A stretch of DNA of 64,000 nt, from NCBI RefSeq assembly GCF_000026945.1, contig NC_012860.1:310001-374000 (forward strand), read 5' to 3'. Shown piece by piece: positions 30,529 to 40,778 of the stretch; the stretch's first letter is position 1, and every line of letters starts with the position of its first letter. Source of the DNA: Candida dubliniensis CD36 (lineage: Eukaryota > Ascomycota > Pichiomycetes > Serinales > Debaryomycetaceae). The translations under genes and the position numbers were made by a program. Under the pieces are notes generated by a model. That model made no database searches and had not been told where the DNA came from. It saw only the letters and a program-made list of their open reading frames with translations.

Positions 30529-31533
30529 TTAGATGTCGTATCCACGTTTTTTCAATTGTTCATAATTCCAATCCCAAGTTTCTTTAGAATATTGAGTATT
30601 AGAAGCAATCTTACTAGGTTCATCGATTTTACCTCCAGTAACTAAATATTCACCATTTTCTTTTAATGTCAAAGATGGATCTAAAGCAGCTCTTAAAGTT
30701 GCTAAAGAACCTTCTTCATTTGATACACCAATAAGTTTATCTGAAAGAGCAAATATACCTCTTGCTCCAATACCAATAATTGGGATATTTTTCCAATGAT
30801 TATATAATTCTGTTCCTAAAATAACCCCAGGATGGACAGATACTGATAAAATATCGGGATAATGATTAGCCAATTCTTTAGCAAATTGAATTTGTGATGA
30901 TTTGGCAATACCATATCTAACCCAAGTGAAAATACTATTAGGGAATTTATCCAATTTATTTTGTTCCGGAGTGAAATGTTTAAATTGGAAATTATGTCCA
31001 ATAGAAGCTAAATTAATAATTCTTGGAGTAACTCCAATTTTAATTGCTGATTGTAAAAATGGTAATAATTTCAATGTTAATAAATAATGAGCCACAAAAT
31101 TAACTTGATATTGAATTTCATAATCATCTTTAGTAATTTCATAAGGAACTCCCATTAATCCAGCATTATTAATTAAAACATCTAAAATTTTCTCTTTTTC
31201 AGAAAATTTAGCAACTGCTTTAATTACCGTAGAAAGATCTAATAAATCAATATGAATATAATTTAATTCACCTAATGGATGTTTAATAGTTTCTTTATCT
31301 TTAGATTGTCTCTTTTCTGCTTCAATTTTAATATCATCAATTGCTTTCAATACTTTGGATTCAGTTCTACCAGCAACATAAACAATATATCCATGTAAAT
31401 ATAAATGAAGAACTGTATACCAACCAATACCTGAATTTCCTCCAGTGATAAAAACTACTTTTCTGGTTTCTTTTGGATCATAATAAGGTGCTGTAGATGG
31501 ATCAAAAAACCCACTCTTATTAACGAATGGCAT
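30529..31533 (-). CDS. Short-chain dehydrogenase/reductase
   Basis: The 334 aa protein has a Rossmann fold of the classical SDR type. It shows the cofactor motif TGGNSGIG (30-37), a basic Arg56 after the second strand (AGRTESK, suggesting NADP(H) preference), NNAG (122-125), and the catalytic set Ser177, Tyr207 and Lys211 (YGIAK). An N-terminal extension (DPSTAPYYDPKETRK) precedes the fold, as in fungal retinol-dehydrogenase-like/light-induced-alcohol-dehydrogenase-like SDRs. The substrate cannot be told from sequence. The ATG at 31533 is preceded by a 27-base A-run (reading T in the transcript sense). Confidence 0.9.
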   Translation of the reverse strand: MPFVNKSGFFDPSTAPYYDPKETRKVVFITGGNSGIGWYTVLHLYLHGYIVYVAGRTESKVLKAIDDIKIEAEKRQSKDKETIKHPLGELNYIHIDLLDLSTVIKAVAKFSEKEKILDVLINNAGLMGVPYEITKDDYEIQYQVNFVAHYLLTLKLLPFLQSAIKIGVTPRIINLASIGHNFQFKHFTPEQNKLDKFPNSIFTWVRYGIAKSSQIQFAKELANHYPDILSVSVHPGVILGTELYNHWKNIPIIGIGARGIFALSDKLIGVSNEEGSLATLRAALDPSLTLKENGEYLVTGGKIDEPSKIASNTQYSKETWDWNYEQLKKRGYDI

Positions 31534-31567
31534 AATTCTATTTATATGAATGGACAGAGAGAGAGAG

Positions 31568-31602
<35 letters not shown>

Positions 31603-34600
31603 TGGAACTATCTTTCTTTCGTTGTTGTTTTATATTAAAATCTTTTTTTGATTCTTTCAATTCTCTTTTGTGGATCTTTTCTTTTCTTTTTAATCTTTTT
31701 TTTTTTCCTTTTTCCTTTTATAGTAGTAGTACTAGTAGTAGTAGTAGTAGTATATAATAATAATAATAATAATAATTGAGTTATTAAGAACAATTTCTTT
31801 AAGCAGCTTTCACATGCTAAAAAAGGTTTACAATTGTGGTGATATTAGGGGGTAGGAAGAAATAAATAGGTGGTATTAATTAATTGTTAAACCCCGATTA
31901 TTGCAGCTTTTTGACGAGGTTTATTGGTGAAACGATAATATACCCAAGGTGGGGATGATGATGACACGTATCACTACTACCACCACCACCACCACAGTTA
32001 AAAAGAAAAAGGTTAAATTCTAAATTTGACGAAGTGAAGTTTAGCAAAACGGAAATCATTAGTTGTCAAAGAAGACCAACTTTAATCATTATCCCCGGAT
32101 GTATTTGGTGTAGAAAGTAAGAAGTAATAAATAACTCTCTCTGCTAAGATGTATCCCATGGTTTTGGAATCATATGAAAGTCCTATAGGTGCAGAGTGGA
32201 TAAGTTGTTTTTTTTCAAAAATATGTTTGATGTATACTACCCACGGTAGTTGTGATATAAATAATATAATATAGGGCTGTGACGATAGATAGTATCGGTT
32301 GATCTAATGAAATGCAAAAGTGAAAACAATTTGAAAGAAAATGAGCTGATATTGGCATATATTGTCTTCTTTTCATTGTTCAATGTTTGGTAGCAATTTT
32401 GACATAGTTGACAATTATGCTTGGGGTAGTGGCCGAAACCAAGAAAGAAAGATCAACAATTAACTCAATTCTCTAAATAGTTTTGCTGTTCATTGGCTTA
32501 AAAAGAAATGAGCCACCGGTCTATTGGCCAAAAAAAACAACGCCATTTTATTGGTAATTGTATGATTATTGTTGGTTTTAGGATATTAGAAGAACGAAAA
32601 AAAAGGAAAATCACAAGCCCATGATACACCAAAAAACAACCCATTTCTTGCCTGATTTTATTTTACTATTATTATTCCTTTTTCTTTTTTTTTTTTGATT
32701 TGTCATAGTAAAAGTGATGTCATTATTCAAGCTTTACCCTTTGTTAAGATAAAATTCATAAAACAGTTAATCAAGGAAATAAAATGAAAAGAAAGCCGAT
32801 GTGTGTAGTAGAGATATACAACTACTACTACCACTACTGTTGAATATTCTCCCAATCAAACTCTAATCCCCCGGAGGATAAACTTACAAATCCACCCCGG
32901 CGGTATTCGTTTTTAGTAGTCAAGAAAACAAAAAAAAAAAAAATGGCCAATTCTGGTTCAATTGTGGGGATAGTAATAAGTACTTATTGTGTAATCTTTC
33001 TCTGTGTGTATGTCATCGGAGTTGAGAGAATTTACGACAAAAAAGGAGTGTTAAATAATAATAATAATAATAATAATGGCCATAAAAAAAGGACACTACC
33101 ACTATTAAATATCACACATAATAATTCTATTGGCACAAGATAATAATAATAATGACATTACCAATTAATAATCCTCCAAAAAATTCTTTGTTTGAGATTA
33201 TTATCTATTATCTAGTGATATCAAGACCCACAAAGGAAAGATATTAATTATATATGATTTGTGTGTGTGTGTGTGGGTGTGTTTTTGTGGGTACGTCCGT
33301 ATATTTAAATTGAATAAGGTACTAAAAGACAAAAAAAAAAAAAGAAAAATTCATGATCTAACGAGAACAATAATCAAAAAGAAAATGAGGAGATACAAAA
33401 AAAAATATATAGTGAATGCAAGAATGGTCTTATTACTTTCACTGGTTGCTGTTTATGCAATGTAGGTTAAAGGTTAAGAATGATTGAAATGGAAATAACT
33501 CGTGACTGATTCTTTTCATATTCTTTTTCTTACTTTCTAGTATGTATCTTGGATGTTGACAGTTTCAAAACTGTAAAAAAACAAGGTTAAAAACAAGGTT
33601 AAACAGGAGGAGGAGGAGCAGGAGCAGGGGGGGAGATTATTATGTTAAAGAGTTGTTGTTATGAAACGTTTTTTTTTTATCTTCTTTTTTTTTGATATAA
33701 GCTTTTTTTTTTGGTTCTTTCATTTGATTGATTGATTCGAGGACCTGTTAGTTAGTTGAATTGGTAACAGAGTGAGTAAAACAATAAACAGTTCTAGAAA
33801 TGGAGGGAGGGGGGAGAAAATAATTTTCAAGTAAATGGTTAAACTAAATATCACATTGAATTGAAATAGGAGTAAAGTGGAGAGACAAAGAAGCAGAAGC
33901 AGAAGTAGTTTGAACTGAAGAGTTTTAGATTTGTAGTTGATGAAACAACAAAAACATTAGTGTATGTATGGCTTATGGTGGTGATTGTGGTCCCCCTCCT
34001 CCCCTCTTCTTCTCCTTCTCCTCCTCCTCCTCCTCCCTTATCGTATTTATTTTTCTACTAGTTTGTTTGATTTTTTTTCCCCACTTTTTAACAAATAGTT
34101 ATCTCTTCTCTTCACTTGTCTTACGGAATCATGTACCCAGCCTTCATGGCACCACATTTTCAATCTTCCTTTTGCAGTCTCTCTGGTTTTTGTCCTTCAA
34201 TTGTAACTAAATACTACCAGATTCATCACCTTATCTAGTTGCAGATTTCTCCATTTGTGTATTTTGATCCCACACAAATGAGTATTTCAAGTAATTGTCA
34301 GTTAATTTGCATTTGTTAATTAATCCACAGTAGGCTAGCATATTTAGTTACGTCACTCCTTGCTTTGCTGTTGCTTTTACTTTCTTTTTTTCTTTTTTGT
34401 ATGCTATATATATATTTTTTTTTAGTTCAATTATCCCTTCTCTCTAATATACATTGCTTTCAAATATGTTCTAATTGTTCTCTCATTGTTTGACAATTGG
34501 TTACAATACTTTTAGATATATTTTCTTCTAACCTTTGTACGTTCCCCTCCTCTCTCCTTTTCATTGACTCTAGTTGATTTGCTTCATATTGCTACTGATA

Positions 34601-35520
34601 ATTCATTCCCAGAACTCAAAGGGGGGAACAAACCAAATTTATCAGATTTAAGAAGACTTTTTTTTTTGGCAATTTTTAAAAATGTATTTTGCCACCGTGG
34701 GGGGAAAAAGCCACTACTTTTTATTTGTTGAGTTATATTCCAGATGGTATTTACAGTTAAGGGTAACGATCTCAATTGGTGATCATTTGCTTCAATAATA
34801 ATTAGTAATCAGTAATATATTATCCTTCTCCACAATTGATAAGTTATGTATGATTATGCATTTTCAGTAAAAGAGAATTATTATTATTATTATTTTTTCT
34901 TATCAGTTTCATTAGTTGTTATTAGGGGTTACGCAGGTATACTTCCTCATATATAAAGTATTATCAGAAGTAAGTAATAAATAATAATCCTAGTAATACG
35001 GAGTCTCCAAGTAGTTCAATTTATTGTTTCTCCTCCAGTTATACTACTACTACTACTACTACTACTATTGTAACTATTGTTTGATTATTTTAGAACAATA
35101 AAAGATAAAGGATAAAGTTTCAACTCTCAAAGTCGAGATGGAAAAAGGAGTTCGCAATTGATCAAATTTCTTAAAGGTTAATTTTACCCGAATCACTCTC
35201 ACTCATTCAATTTTTGAAGGGTGAGAAAAAAAATCAAATAAAAATAAAAAATTCCTCTGCAATATAAATATACATTGATATCTCCCTTAAATTTTATAAA
35301 TCAAGAAATTTTCCTCTTTTTAAAATTTTTCTAGATTTTCATATTTTTTAATTGACTTTACTTATCAATTTATTTTGACACCTATTCATTTAACTTTATT
35401 TGCTGTTTTCATTTTGCCACTGCAATTACAATTACAACTACAACTACAACTACTACTGCCACTACTACTTATCTAATCTTATTCAACTATTAATTCAAAC
35501 TTCTACATATATTATCCAAG
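31534..35520. other. 4 kb divergent intergenic region
   Basis: The region lies between the dehydrogenase (-) and the CIA30-type gene (+). It is full of simple sequence: A27 (31572-31598), TAG/TAA repeats (31720-31776), purine-rich GGAGGAGGAGCAGG (33607-33630), GT repeats (33260-33282), pyrimidine-rich 33990-34040, and TAC repeats (35042-35067). A 66-codon frame at 32943-33143 encodes a hydrophobic segment but has no recognised homologue. I see no convincing gene; the upstream regions of both neighbours must be here. Confidence 0.55.
31720..31776. repeat. TAG/TAA microsatellite
   Basis: Tandem TAG units with a CTAG interruption pass directly into TAA units. It lies about 190 bases upstream of the dehydrogenase start and is likely to vary in length between strains. 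Confidence 0.85.
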
Positions 35521-36204
35521 ATGTCTATGAAAGCTTTAGGTTTAAATGCCACCAAAACCATATTTGCCAAACAAGCTGAATTAACTCGACCAGTACAATC
35601 AGTTCTTAATTTCAAACGAGAACCAGAAAAATCATTAGACCAAGTATTGACTAGATCAGATCAAGAATTGGGAGGTTACTCTACTGTCAATTTTGATATT
35701 GATCCTAAAGAACATTGTGGTCATTTTTATGGTAATTTAAGTTTAGATTTACCTAAAGATAATCCTCAAGTGACCAGATCAGGTTATGCCATGTTTAGAA
35801 CTAAAGATCAAAATCAATCTTGGTTATTTGGTGATTCATTTTGGGATTGGACTAATTATTCATCATTAGTATTAAGAGTTAAAGGTGATAGAAGAAAATA
35901 TTTGGTCAATATTCAAGCTAATACTCCTTTGGTTACTGATTTATTCCAACATCGATTATTCTTAAATCATCCAGGACAATGGGAGACGGTGGTTATTCCT
36001 TTGAATGATTTTGTCATGACTAATTGGGGGGTAATTCAAGATGGTAGTGAATTAAATAAAGGTGAAGTTAAATCTGTTGGTATTGGTTTATTGGATAAAC
36101 ATTATGGTCCATATTCTTTAAAAATTGATTGGATTAAAGTTATGACTGGTGCTGAAGTTGCTAAAGTGGCTACTAAATCCAGAATGGAAAGATTACACTC
36201 GTGA
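35521..36204 (+). CDS. CIA30-family complex I assembly factor (NDUFAF1-like)
   Basis: The 227 aa protein is almost entirely a CIA30 domain. Recognisable stretches are GGYSTVNFDIDP, HFYGNLSLDLP, RSGYAMFRTK, the LRVKGDRRKYLVNIQAN strand, QWETVVIPLNDFVMTNWG and SVGIGLLDKHYGPYSLKIDWIKV. CIA30/NDUFAF1 helps assemble the membrane arm of respiratory complex I. Candida has complex I, while S. cerevisiae lacks it, so the gene fits this lineage. The N-terminus has basic residues and could serve in mitochondrial import. The ATG at 35521 follows a CTA/CAA-rich leader. Confidence 0.9.
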   Translation: MSMKALGLNATKTIFAKQAELTRPVQSVLNFKREPEKSLDQVLTRSDQELGGYSTVNFDIDPKEHCGHFYGNLSLDLPKDNPQVTRSGYAMFRTKDQNQSWLFGDSFWDWTNYSSLVLRVKGDRRKYLVNIQANTPLVTDLFQHRLFLNHPGQWETVVIPLNDFVMTNWGVIQDGSELNKGEVKSVGIGLLDKHYGPYSLKIDWIKVMTGAEVAKVATKSRMERLHS

Positions 36205-36848
36205 GTTATTAATTGATGCTATTCTCCTTCCCCCTCTCTTGGATCAAGAATAAAATTTTTGGGAAGGAATGAAAGAAAAAAATTTAGATGAAGAAGTAAA
36301 TACACATCAAGAGTTAAGACATTTCAATGAATTGTGTAACAACAGTGGGTTCTCCCCTATTCGATTGGCCATATGAACATTAAGTTATAAATGAAAATAA
36401 CAGAGAGGAAAGCTTGTTTTTGTCTTGTGTTTTGTTTATTATTGCAATACCTCACAAATAAGGATTGTATTGTTAAGTATTCAGAGTTTTTTGCTGGTTA
36501 AATTTGTTCATTCTACGCTGGTACGTCAAGAATAAATAGTGGTTTGTATATATTATATATACGGGGTAAATAAAGAAATAAATATGTTTATCATAAAAAG
36601 AATGTCATGAAATCCAATAAATTAAGAATGAGTCTTTTTGTATGTATGTGTTTTGCAACTTAGGGCTATAGCCCTAATTTTCATTTACCCGGTGTAAAAC
36701 CAGTTGTTATTTAGTTTTTGTTTCGCATGGCCAATGTTGTTTATAAAAAAAATTTCAAGTTTTCCAAAAAAAAAAAATAACACATATCACAACACTTTTT
36801 TTGTTTTTTTTTCTTTTATTAACTAAATACAATTATAAATCACAAAAA
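36205..36848. other. CIA30-type 3' end and RPS4 promoter
   Basis: These 644 bases include a T-rich stretch before RPS4 (36797-36818) and TATA-like sequence at 36545-36560. No gene is visible. The block GGGCTATAGCCC at 36663-36674 is a perfect 12-base palindrome of unknown meaning. Confidence 0.45.
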
Positions 36849-38214
36849 ATGGCAAGAGGCCCGTATGTCATCATCATATAATGATACTTCATATCTTTGT
36901 TATTTCAAAGATTTGTTGTTATTGTTGTTATGTATGAGTGAAAAATTAATGGAGTACACCAGGGAATATGATGGAAATCTAACAATTTCTTGATTATTTT
37001 TTTTGGGCTGGGAAACATTGACAAAATAAAAATAATCAAACCCATGTATATTTAAGGATTCAGTTCTTTTATATCATGGTATACCAGTTAAAGCTTTTAG
37101 TTTTAACTTGGATGGGAGCCTTGTCGTGATTCATAATATGTTGTTAATTTTGGAGAGGTATACTTCTATAATATATACAGAAACGAAGAGTATCAAACTT
37201 GGTTTTTTTTCTGGATTATATTTTATAGAATATAAAAAGTTGGTTGTTGTTTTTTTGGTTGAATGTTGTATCGATATGTTTGAACAATGTTTGCCAAATA
37301 TACTTTAACTGTCCAAATATTAACACATTTATTATTGAATCTATCGACGTAGACTTATTTTTTTTTTTTTGTCTTAATTTTTCACTCTTATTCACTTCAA
37401 ACTTTCAAAGACACTAACAATTATCTGTTTTTAATATAGAAAGAAACATTTGAAAAGATTAGCAGCTCCATCTCATTGGATGTTGGACAAATTGTCCGGT
37501 ACTTATGCTCCAAGACAATCTGCTGGTCCACACAAATTGAGAGAATCATTACCATTGGTTGTCTTTTTAAGAAACAGATTGAAGTATGCTTTGAATGGTA
37601 GAGAAGTCAAAGCCATCATGATGCAACAACACGTTCAAGTTGACGGGAAAGTCAGAACCGATACCACTTACCCAGCTGGTTTTATGGATGTCATTACTTT
37701 AGAAGCTACTAATGAACATTTCAGATTAGTTTACGATGTTAAAGGTAAATTTGCTGTTCATAGAATCTCTGCTGAAGAAGCTTCCTACAAATTGGGTAAA
37801 GTTAAAAAAGTCCAATTAGGTAAAAAAGGTGTTCCATACGTTGTTACCCACGACGGTAGAACTATCAGATACCCAGATCCATTGATTAGAGCTAATGATA
37901 CTGTTAAAATCGATTTGGCCACTGGTAAAATTGATGATTTCATCAAATTCGACACTGGTAGATTAGTTATGGTTACTGGTGGTAGAAATTTGGGTAGAGT
38001 TGGTGTTATTGTCCACAGAGAAAAACACGAAGGAGGTTTCGATTTGGTCCACATTAAAGATGCTTTGGAAAACACTTTTGTCACCAGATTGTCTAACGTT
38101 TTCGTTATTGGTACCGAAGCTGGTAAACCATGGGTTTCATTACCAAAGGGTAAAGGTATTAAATTGAGTATTTCTGAAGAAAGAGACAGAAGAAGAGCTC
38201 AACAAGGGTTATAA
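36849..38214 (+). CDS. RPS4: Cytosolic ribosomal protein eS4 (Rps4), spliced
   Basis: The gene is join(36849..36862, 37440..38214), 262 aa. The 14-base first exon encodes MARG plus two bases of Pro5; splicing restores [20 protein letters not shown], the conserved eS4 start. Without the exon the long frame starts at a non-ATG codon. The protein has an S4 RNA-binding domain (about 42-105), a central domain, and a KOW motif ([18 protein letters not shown]). Its length nearly equals S. cerevisiae Rps4 (261 aa). It sits in the 40S subunit body. Codon use is strongly biased (TTG/TTA, AGA, GGT; no CTG), as expected for very high expression. Confidence 0.98.
36863..37439 (+). other. RPS4 intron
   Basis: The 577-base intron has donor GTATGT at 36863-36868, branch site CACTAAC near 37412-37418, and acceptor ATATAG ending at 37439. 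I looked for an intronic snoRNA and saw no paired C and D boxes. Confidence 0.95.
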
Positions 38215-38808
38215 GTTTAATTCAATTATATGTTTGTTTGTATATACTTACAAATCTAGGGTTTCTTTTTGTATTCTCTATGTATATAAATTAAACCTAG
38301 AGAAAATTTTAATATTTTAATGTAACATTATTTTTATATTTGGGATTCGAAAAAGGGAATAATGTGAATTTTAATTGTAAGATGAAAAACGTGGTTAAAC
38401 TGATTCGGTAATTATCAATTCGGTTGTTGTTGTTGATATTGATGTTGTTTATCTATGAGGCCGTTTTATATACAGGATTTTTGTGTAGTTAATCGAACAC
38501 AAGCAAATGAAACGAAAAGGAAACGAATTTTGATACATCACCTTTTTCTCCCACCAACCAACCACATCCATCTCCAAATCGAATAAACTACAATAGTTTG
38601 GTTTTCCTTTTTTTTTTTTTTGCATGAATTTGGATTATACCTGTCAAAACAAATCAATTGATTTATAATAATAATAGTATTTTTTTTCTTTTTGGTTTTT
38701 TTTATTTCTTGAAATATAATTTATCCAAGTCCGTTTAACAAACTTTCAGATATAGCAACTAAAAATAAAGACAACAACAACAACAACAGCAACAACAACT
38801 TTCCTACC
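38215..38808. other. RPS4 3' end and ISN1 promoter
   Basis: These 594 bases contain a T-run at 38609-38621 and a CAA-repeat leader (38771-38798) directly before the ISN1 ATG. No gene is seen. Confidence 0.45.
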
Positions 38809-39258
38809 ATGACATCTAGATATAGAGTAGAATATGCATTAAAAAGTCATCGTCGTGACGAATTTATTGAATGGATCAAAGGATTATTAGCCACACCGTT
38901 TGTTTTACATGCTGATGATTCTCATGCTGATGCTCAAATCGTGGCTGAAAATTGTCAAAGTCGATATTATGAGATTTTTAAAGATGTTGAAAATTTAGTT
39001 AAACAAACAATTTTTCTAGATGAATTAAATGAACTTGATCCAAAGAAAAAATCAACTAGTCGATTACGAACTTTAGTACCGTCGTTGGGGAAATTTTTCA
39101 CTGAATTACCATTAGCTGATGCATTTTTATTAGAAGATGAACGAAGAGCAATTTCAAAAAGAAGATTGGTTAGTCCTTCATTTAATGATGTAAGAATGAT
39201 ACTTAATACAGCACAAATTATGGCTCTTACTAATATCTATAAACAAACGGAAAACATC

Positions 39259-39294
<36 letters not shown>

Positions 39295-40218
39295 GACGAT
39301 GGCATAAATAACAAGCAGCAACAACAAAAGTTGAAATTGATTACATTTGATGGGGATGTGACGTTATATGAAGATGGGAAATCATTAGATGAAAATAGTG
39401 AAGTTGTTCAACGATTAGTTAAATTGTTATCATTAGGATTATATGTTGGTGTTGTTACTGCTGCCGGATATCCTCGTCAAACTGGAGCAGAAAAATATTA
39501 TGAACGATTAAAAGGATTAATTGATCATTTAAATAGTAATCATTGTATTTTGAAAACTTATCAAAAGGAAAATTTATTAGTTATGGGAGCAGAATCAAAT
39601 TATTTATTCCGATATAATAATGAAATGAAAGGATTAAAATTTATTGATGATGAAGAATGGTTTTTACCCCAAGTGAGGAACTGGGATATTGGTAAAATTA
39701 ATTATATTATGGATACTCTTTATAAGCATTTGATTTATTTAAGAAATAATTTCAATTTAGAAGATTCAACCACCATAATTAAAAAGGAAAGATCGGTGGG
39801 GATTATACCAAATTCTGGTTGTCGAATCTTACGTGAACAATTGGAAGAAATGGTATTATCATGTTCAAGAAAATTAAATACCATTCTTACTTCATCATCA
39901 AATTTTGCCGATTCTACTGAAGCTCTTTGTGTTGATGATATTAAAGTTTGTGCCTTTAATGGTGGTAGTGATGTTTGGGTAGATATTGGTGATAAAGCAT
40001 TAGGAGTAGAATCACTTCAGAAATACATTTGTCATGATGAAACATTCGATCATGTTTGTCCTATTGGTAAATCAGAAAGTTTACATATTGGTGATCAATT
40101 TGCTAGTTTGGGTGCTAATGATTTTAAGGCAAGATTAAGTGCTTGTACAGTGTGGATCGCCAGTCCTAGAGAAACTGTTGCCATTTTAGACGATTTAATT
40201 GATTTTATAGAAGGTTAG
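38809..40218 (+). CDS. ISN1: IMP-specific 5'-nucleotidase
   Basis: The 469 aa enzyme hydrolyses inosine monophosphate to inosine. It begins MTSRYRVEYALKSHRRDEFI, typical of the fungal Isn1 family. The HAD-like catalytic motif is FDGDVTLYEDG with Asp181 and Asp183. Later blocks include VVTAAGYPRQTGAEKYYERL, NSGCRILREQLEEM, FNGGSDVWVDIGDKALGV and HIGDQFASLGANDFKAR, the family's metal-binding and C-terminal signatures. A run of AAT codons inserts poly-Asn just before the catalytic core (39258-39292); it is not part of the conserved fold. It is convergent with tRNA-Ser and ESP1. Confidence 0.95.
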
Positions 40219-40306
40219 AATAATATATACATTGTTGCATGGAACTTGTGATACACTTTTTAATAGAAGGTTGTGAAAGCAATAGCAAAAGCAATAGCAA
40301 AAGCAA

Positions 40307-40321
40307 AAAAAAAAAAAATAA
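40307..40321 (-). terminator. RNA polymerase III terminator of tRNA-Ser
   Basis: Reading the minus strand, a T-run interrupted once near its start lies directly after the tRNA 3' end, the standard pol III stop. Confidence 0.85.
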
Positions 40322-40403
40322 CGACAACTGCAGGACTCGAACCTGCGCGGGCAAAGCCCAAAAGATTTCAAGTCTTTCTCCTTAACCGCTCGGACAAGTT
40401 GCC
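40322..40403 (-). tRNA. tRNA-Ser (anticodon TGA)
   Basis: On the minus strand the 82-base sequence folds with a 7-bp acceptor stem (GGCAACT with AGTTGTC) and discriminator G. It has an anticodon stem AAAGA/TCTTT with loop CTTGAAA (anticodon TGA), a long variable arm (TGGGCTTTGCCCG) typical of class II serine tRNAs, and a T arm GCAGGTTCGAGTCCTGC. An A-rich run on the plus strand (40307-40319) gives a T-run terminator immediately downstream. It is not the unusual CUG-decoding tRNA-Ser(CAG). There is no intron. Confidence 0.97.
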
Positions 40404-40778
40404 TAAATCTCGCACGAATATGACCTACAGAATAATCAGTTCTGAAATATCTTTCAGTTCTACTAATCTTTATACTGATGTGTTTCCGATTGTAAAGGTG
40501 ATTTATGACTTAAAAATAGCTATAGCAGGATCAACCTTTGCTTTATTTTGAATTATTATGGAATATATTGCAGAACTTATTCATTTTTGTTGTAATCATT
40601 ACAGTTCAAGATAAAAGAAAATTTTGATTATAAATTTTTACCAAAACGGCATCAAAATGTGAACAAAACAAGACAACGTTCAAGACCAACTAGATAGAAA
40701 TCAGGTTATTATTAAAACTATGCTCTTTTATTATTAATTTATATAGTCGTATATATGCAAGAAAAAACGAATGTCTGT
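40404..40778. other. Intergenic, tRNA-Ser 5' side and ESP1 3' end
   Basis: These 375 bases hold no recognised gene and no LTR that I can define, although the position beside a tRNA is a favoured insertion site. Confidence 0.45.

Noticed and set aside
32943..33540. Small ATG frame with a hydrophobic segment, a GTATGT at 33008 and a TTTCTAG at 33540, suggesting a spliced small membrane protein
   Set aside because: Splicing would give a protein of under 35 residues, there is no ACTAAC-type branch site before the acceptor, and I recognise no homologue.
36863..37439. Intronic snoRNA in RPS4
   Set aside because: A TGATGG occurs but no paired C/D boxes with complementary guide were visible.
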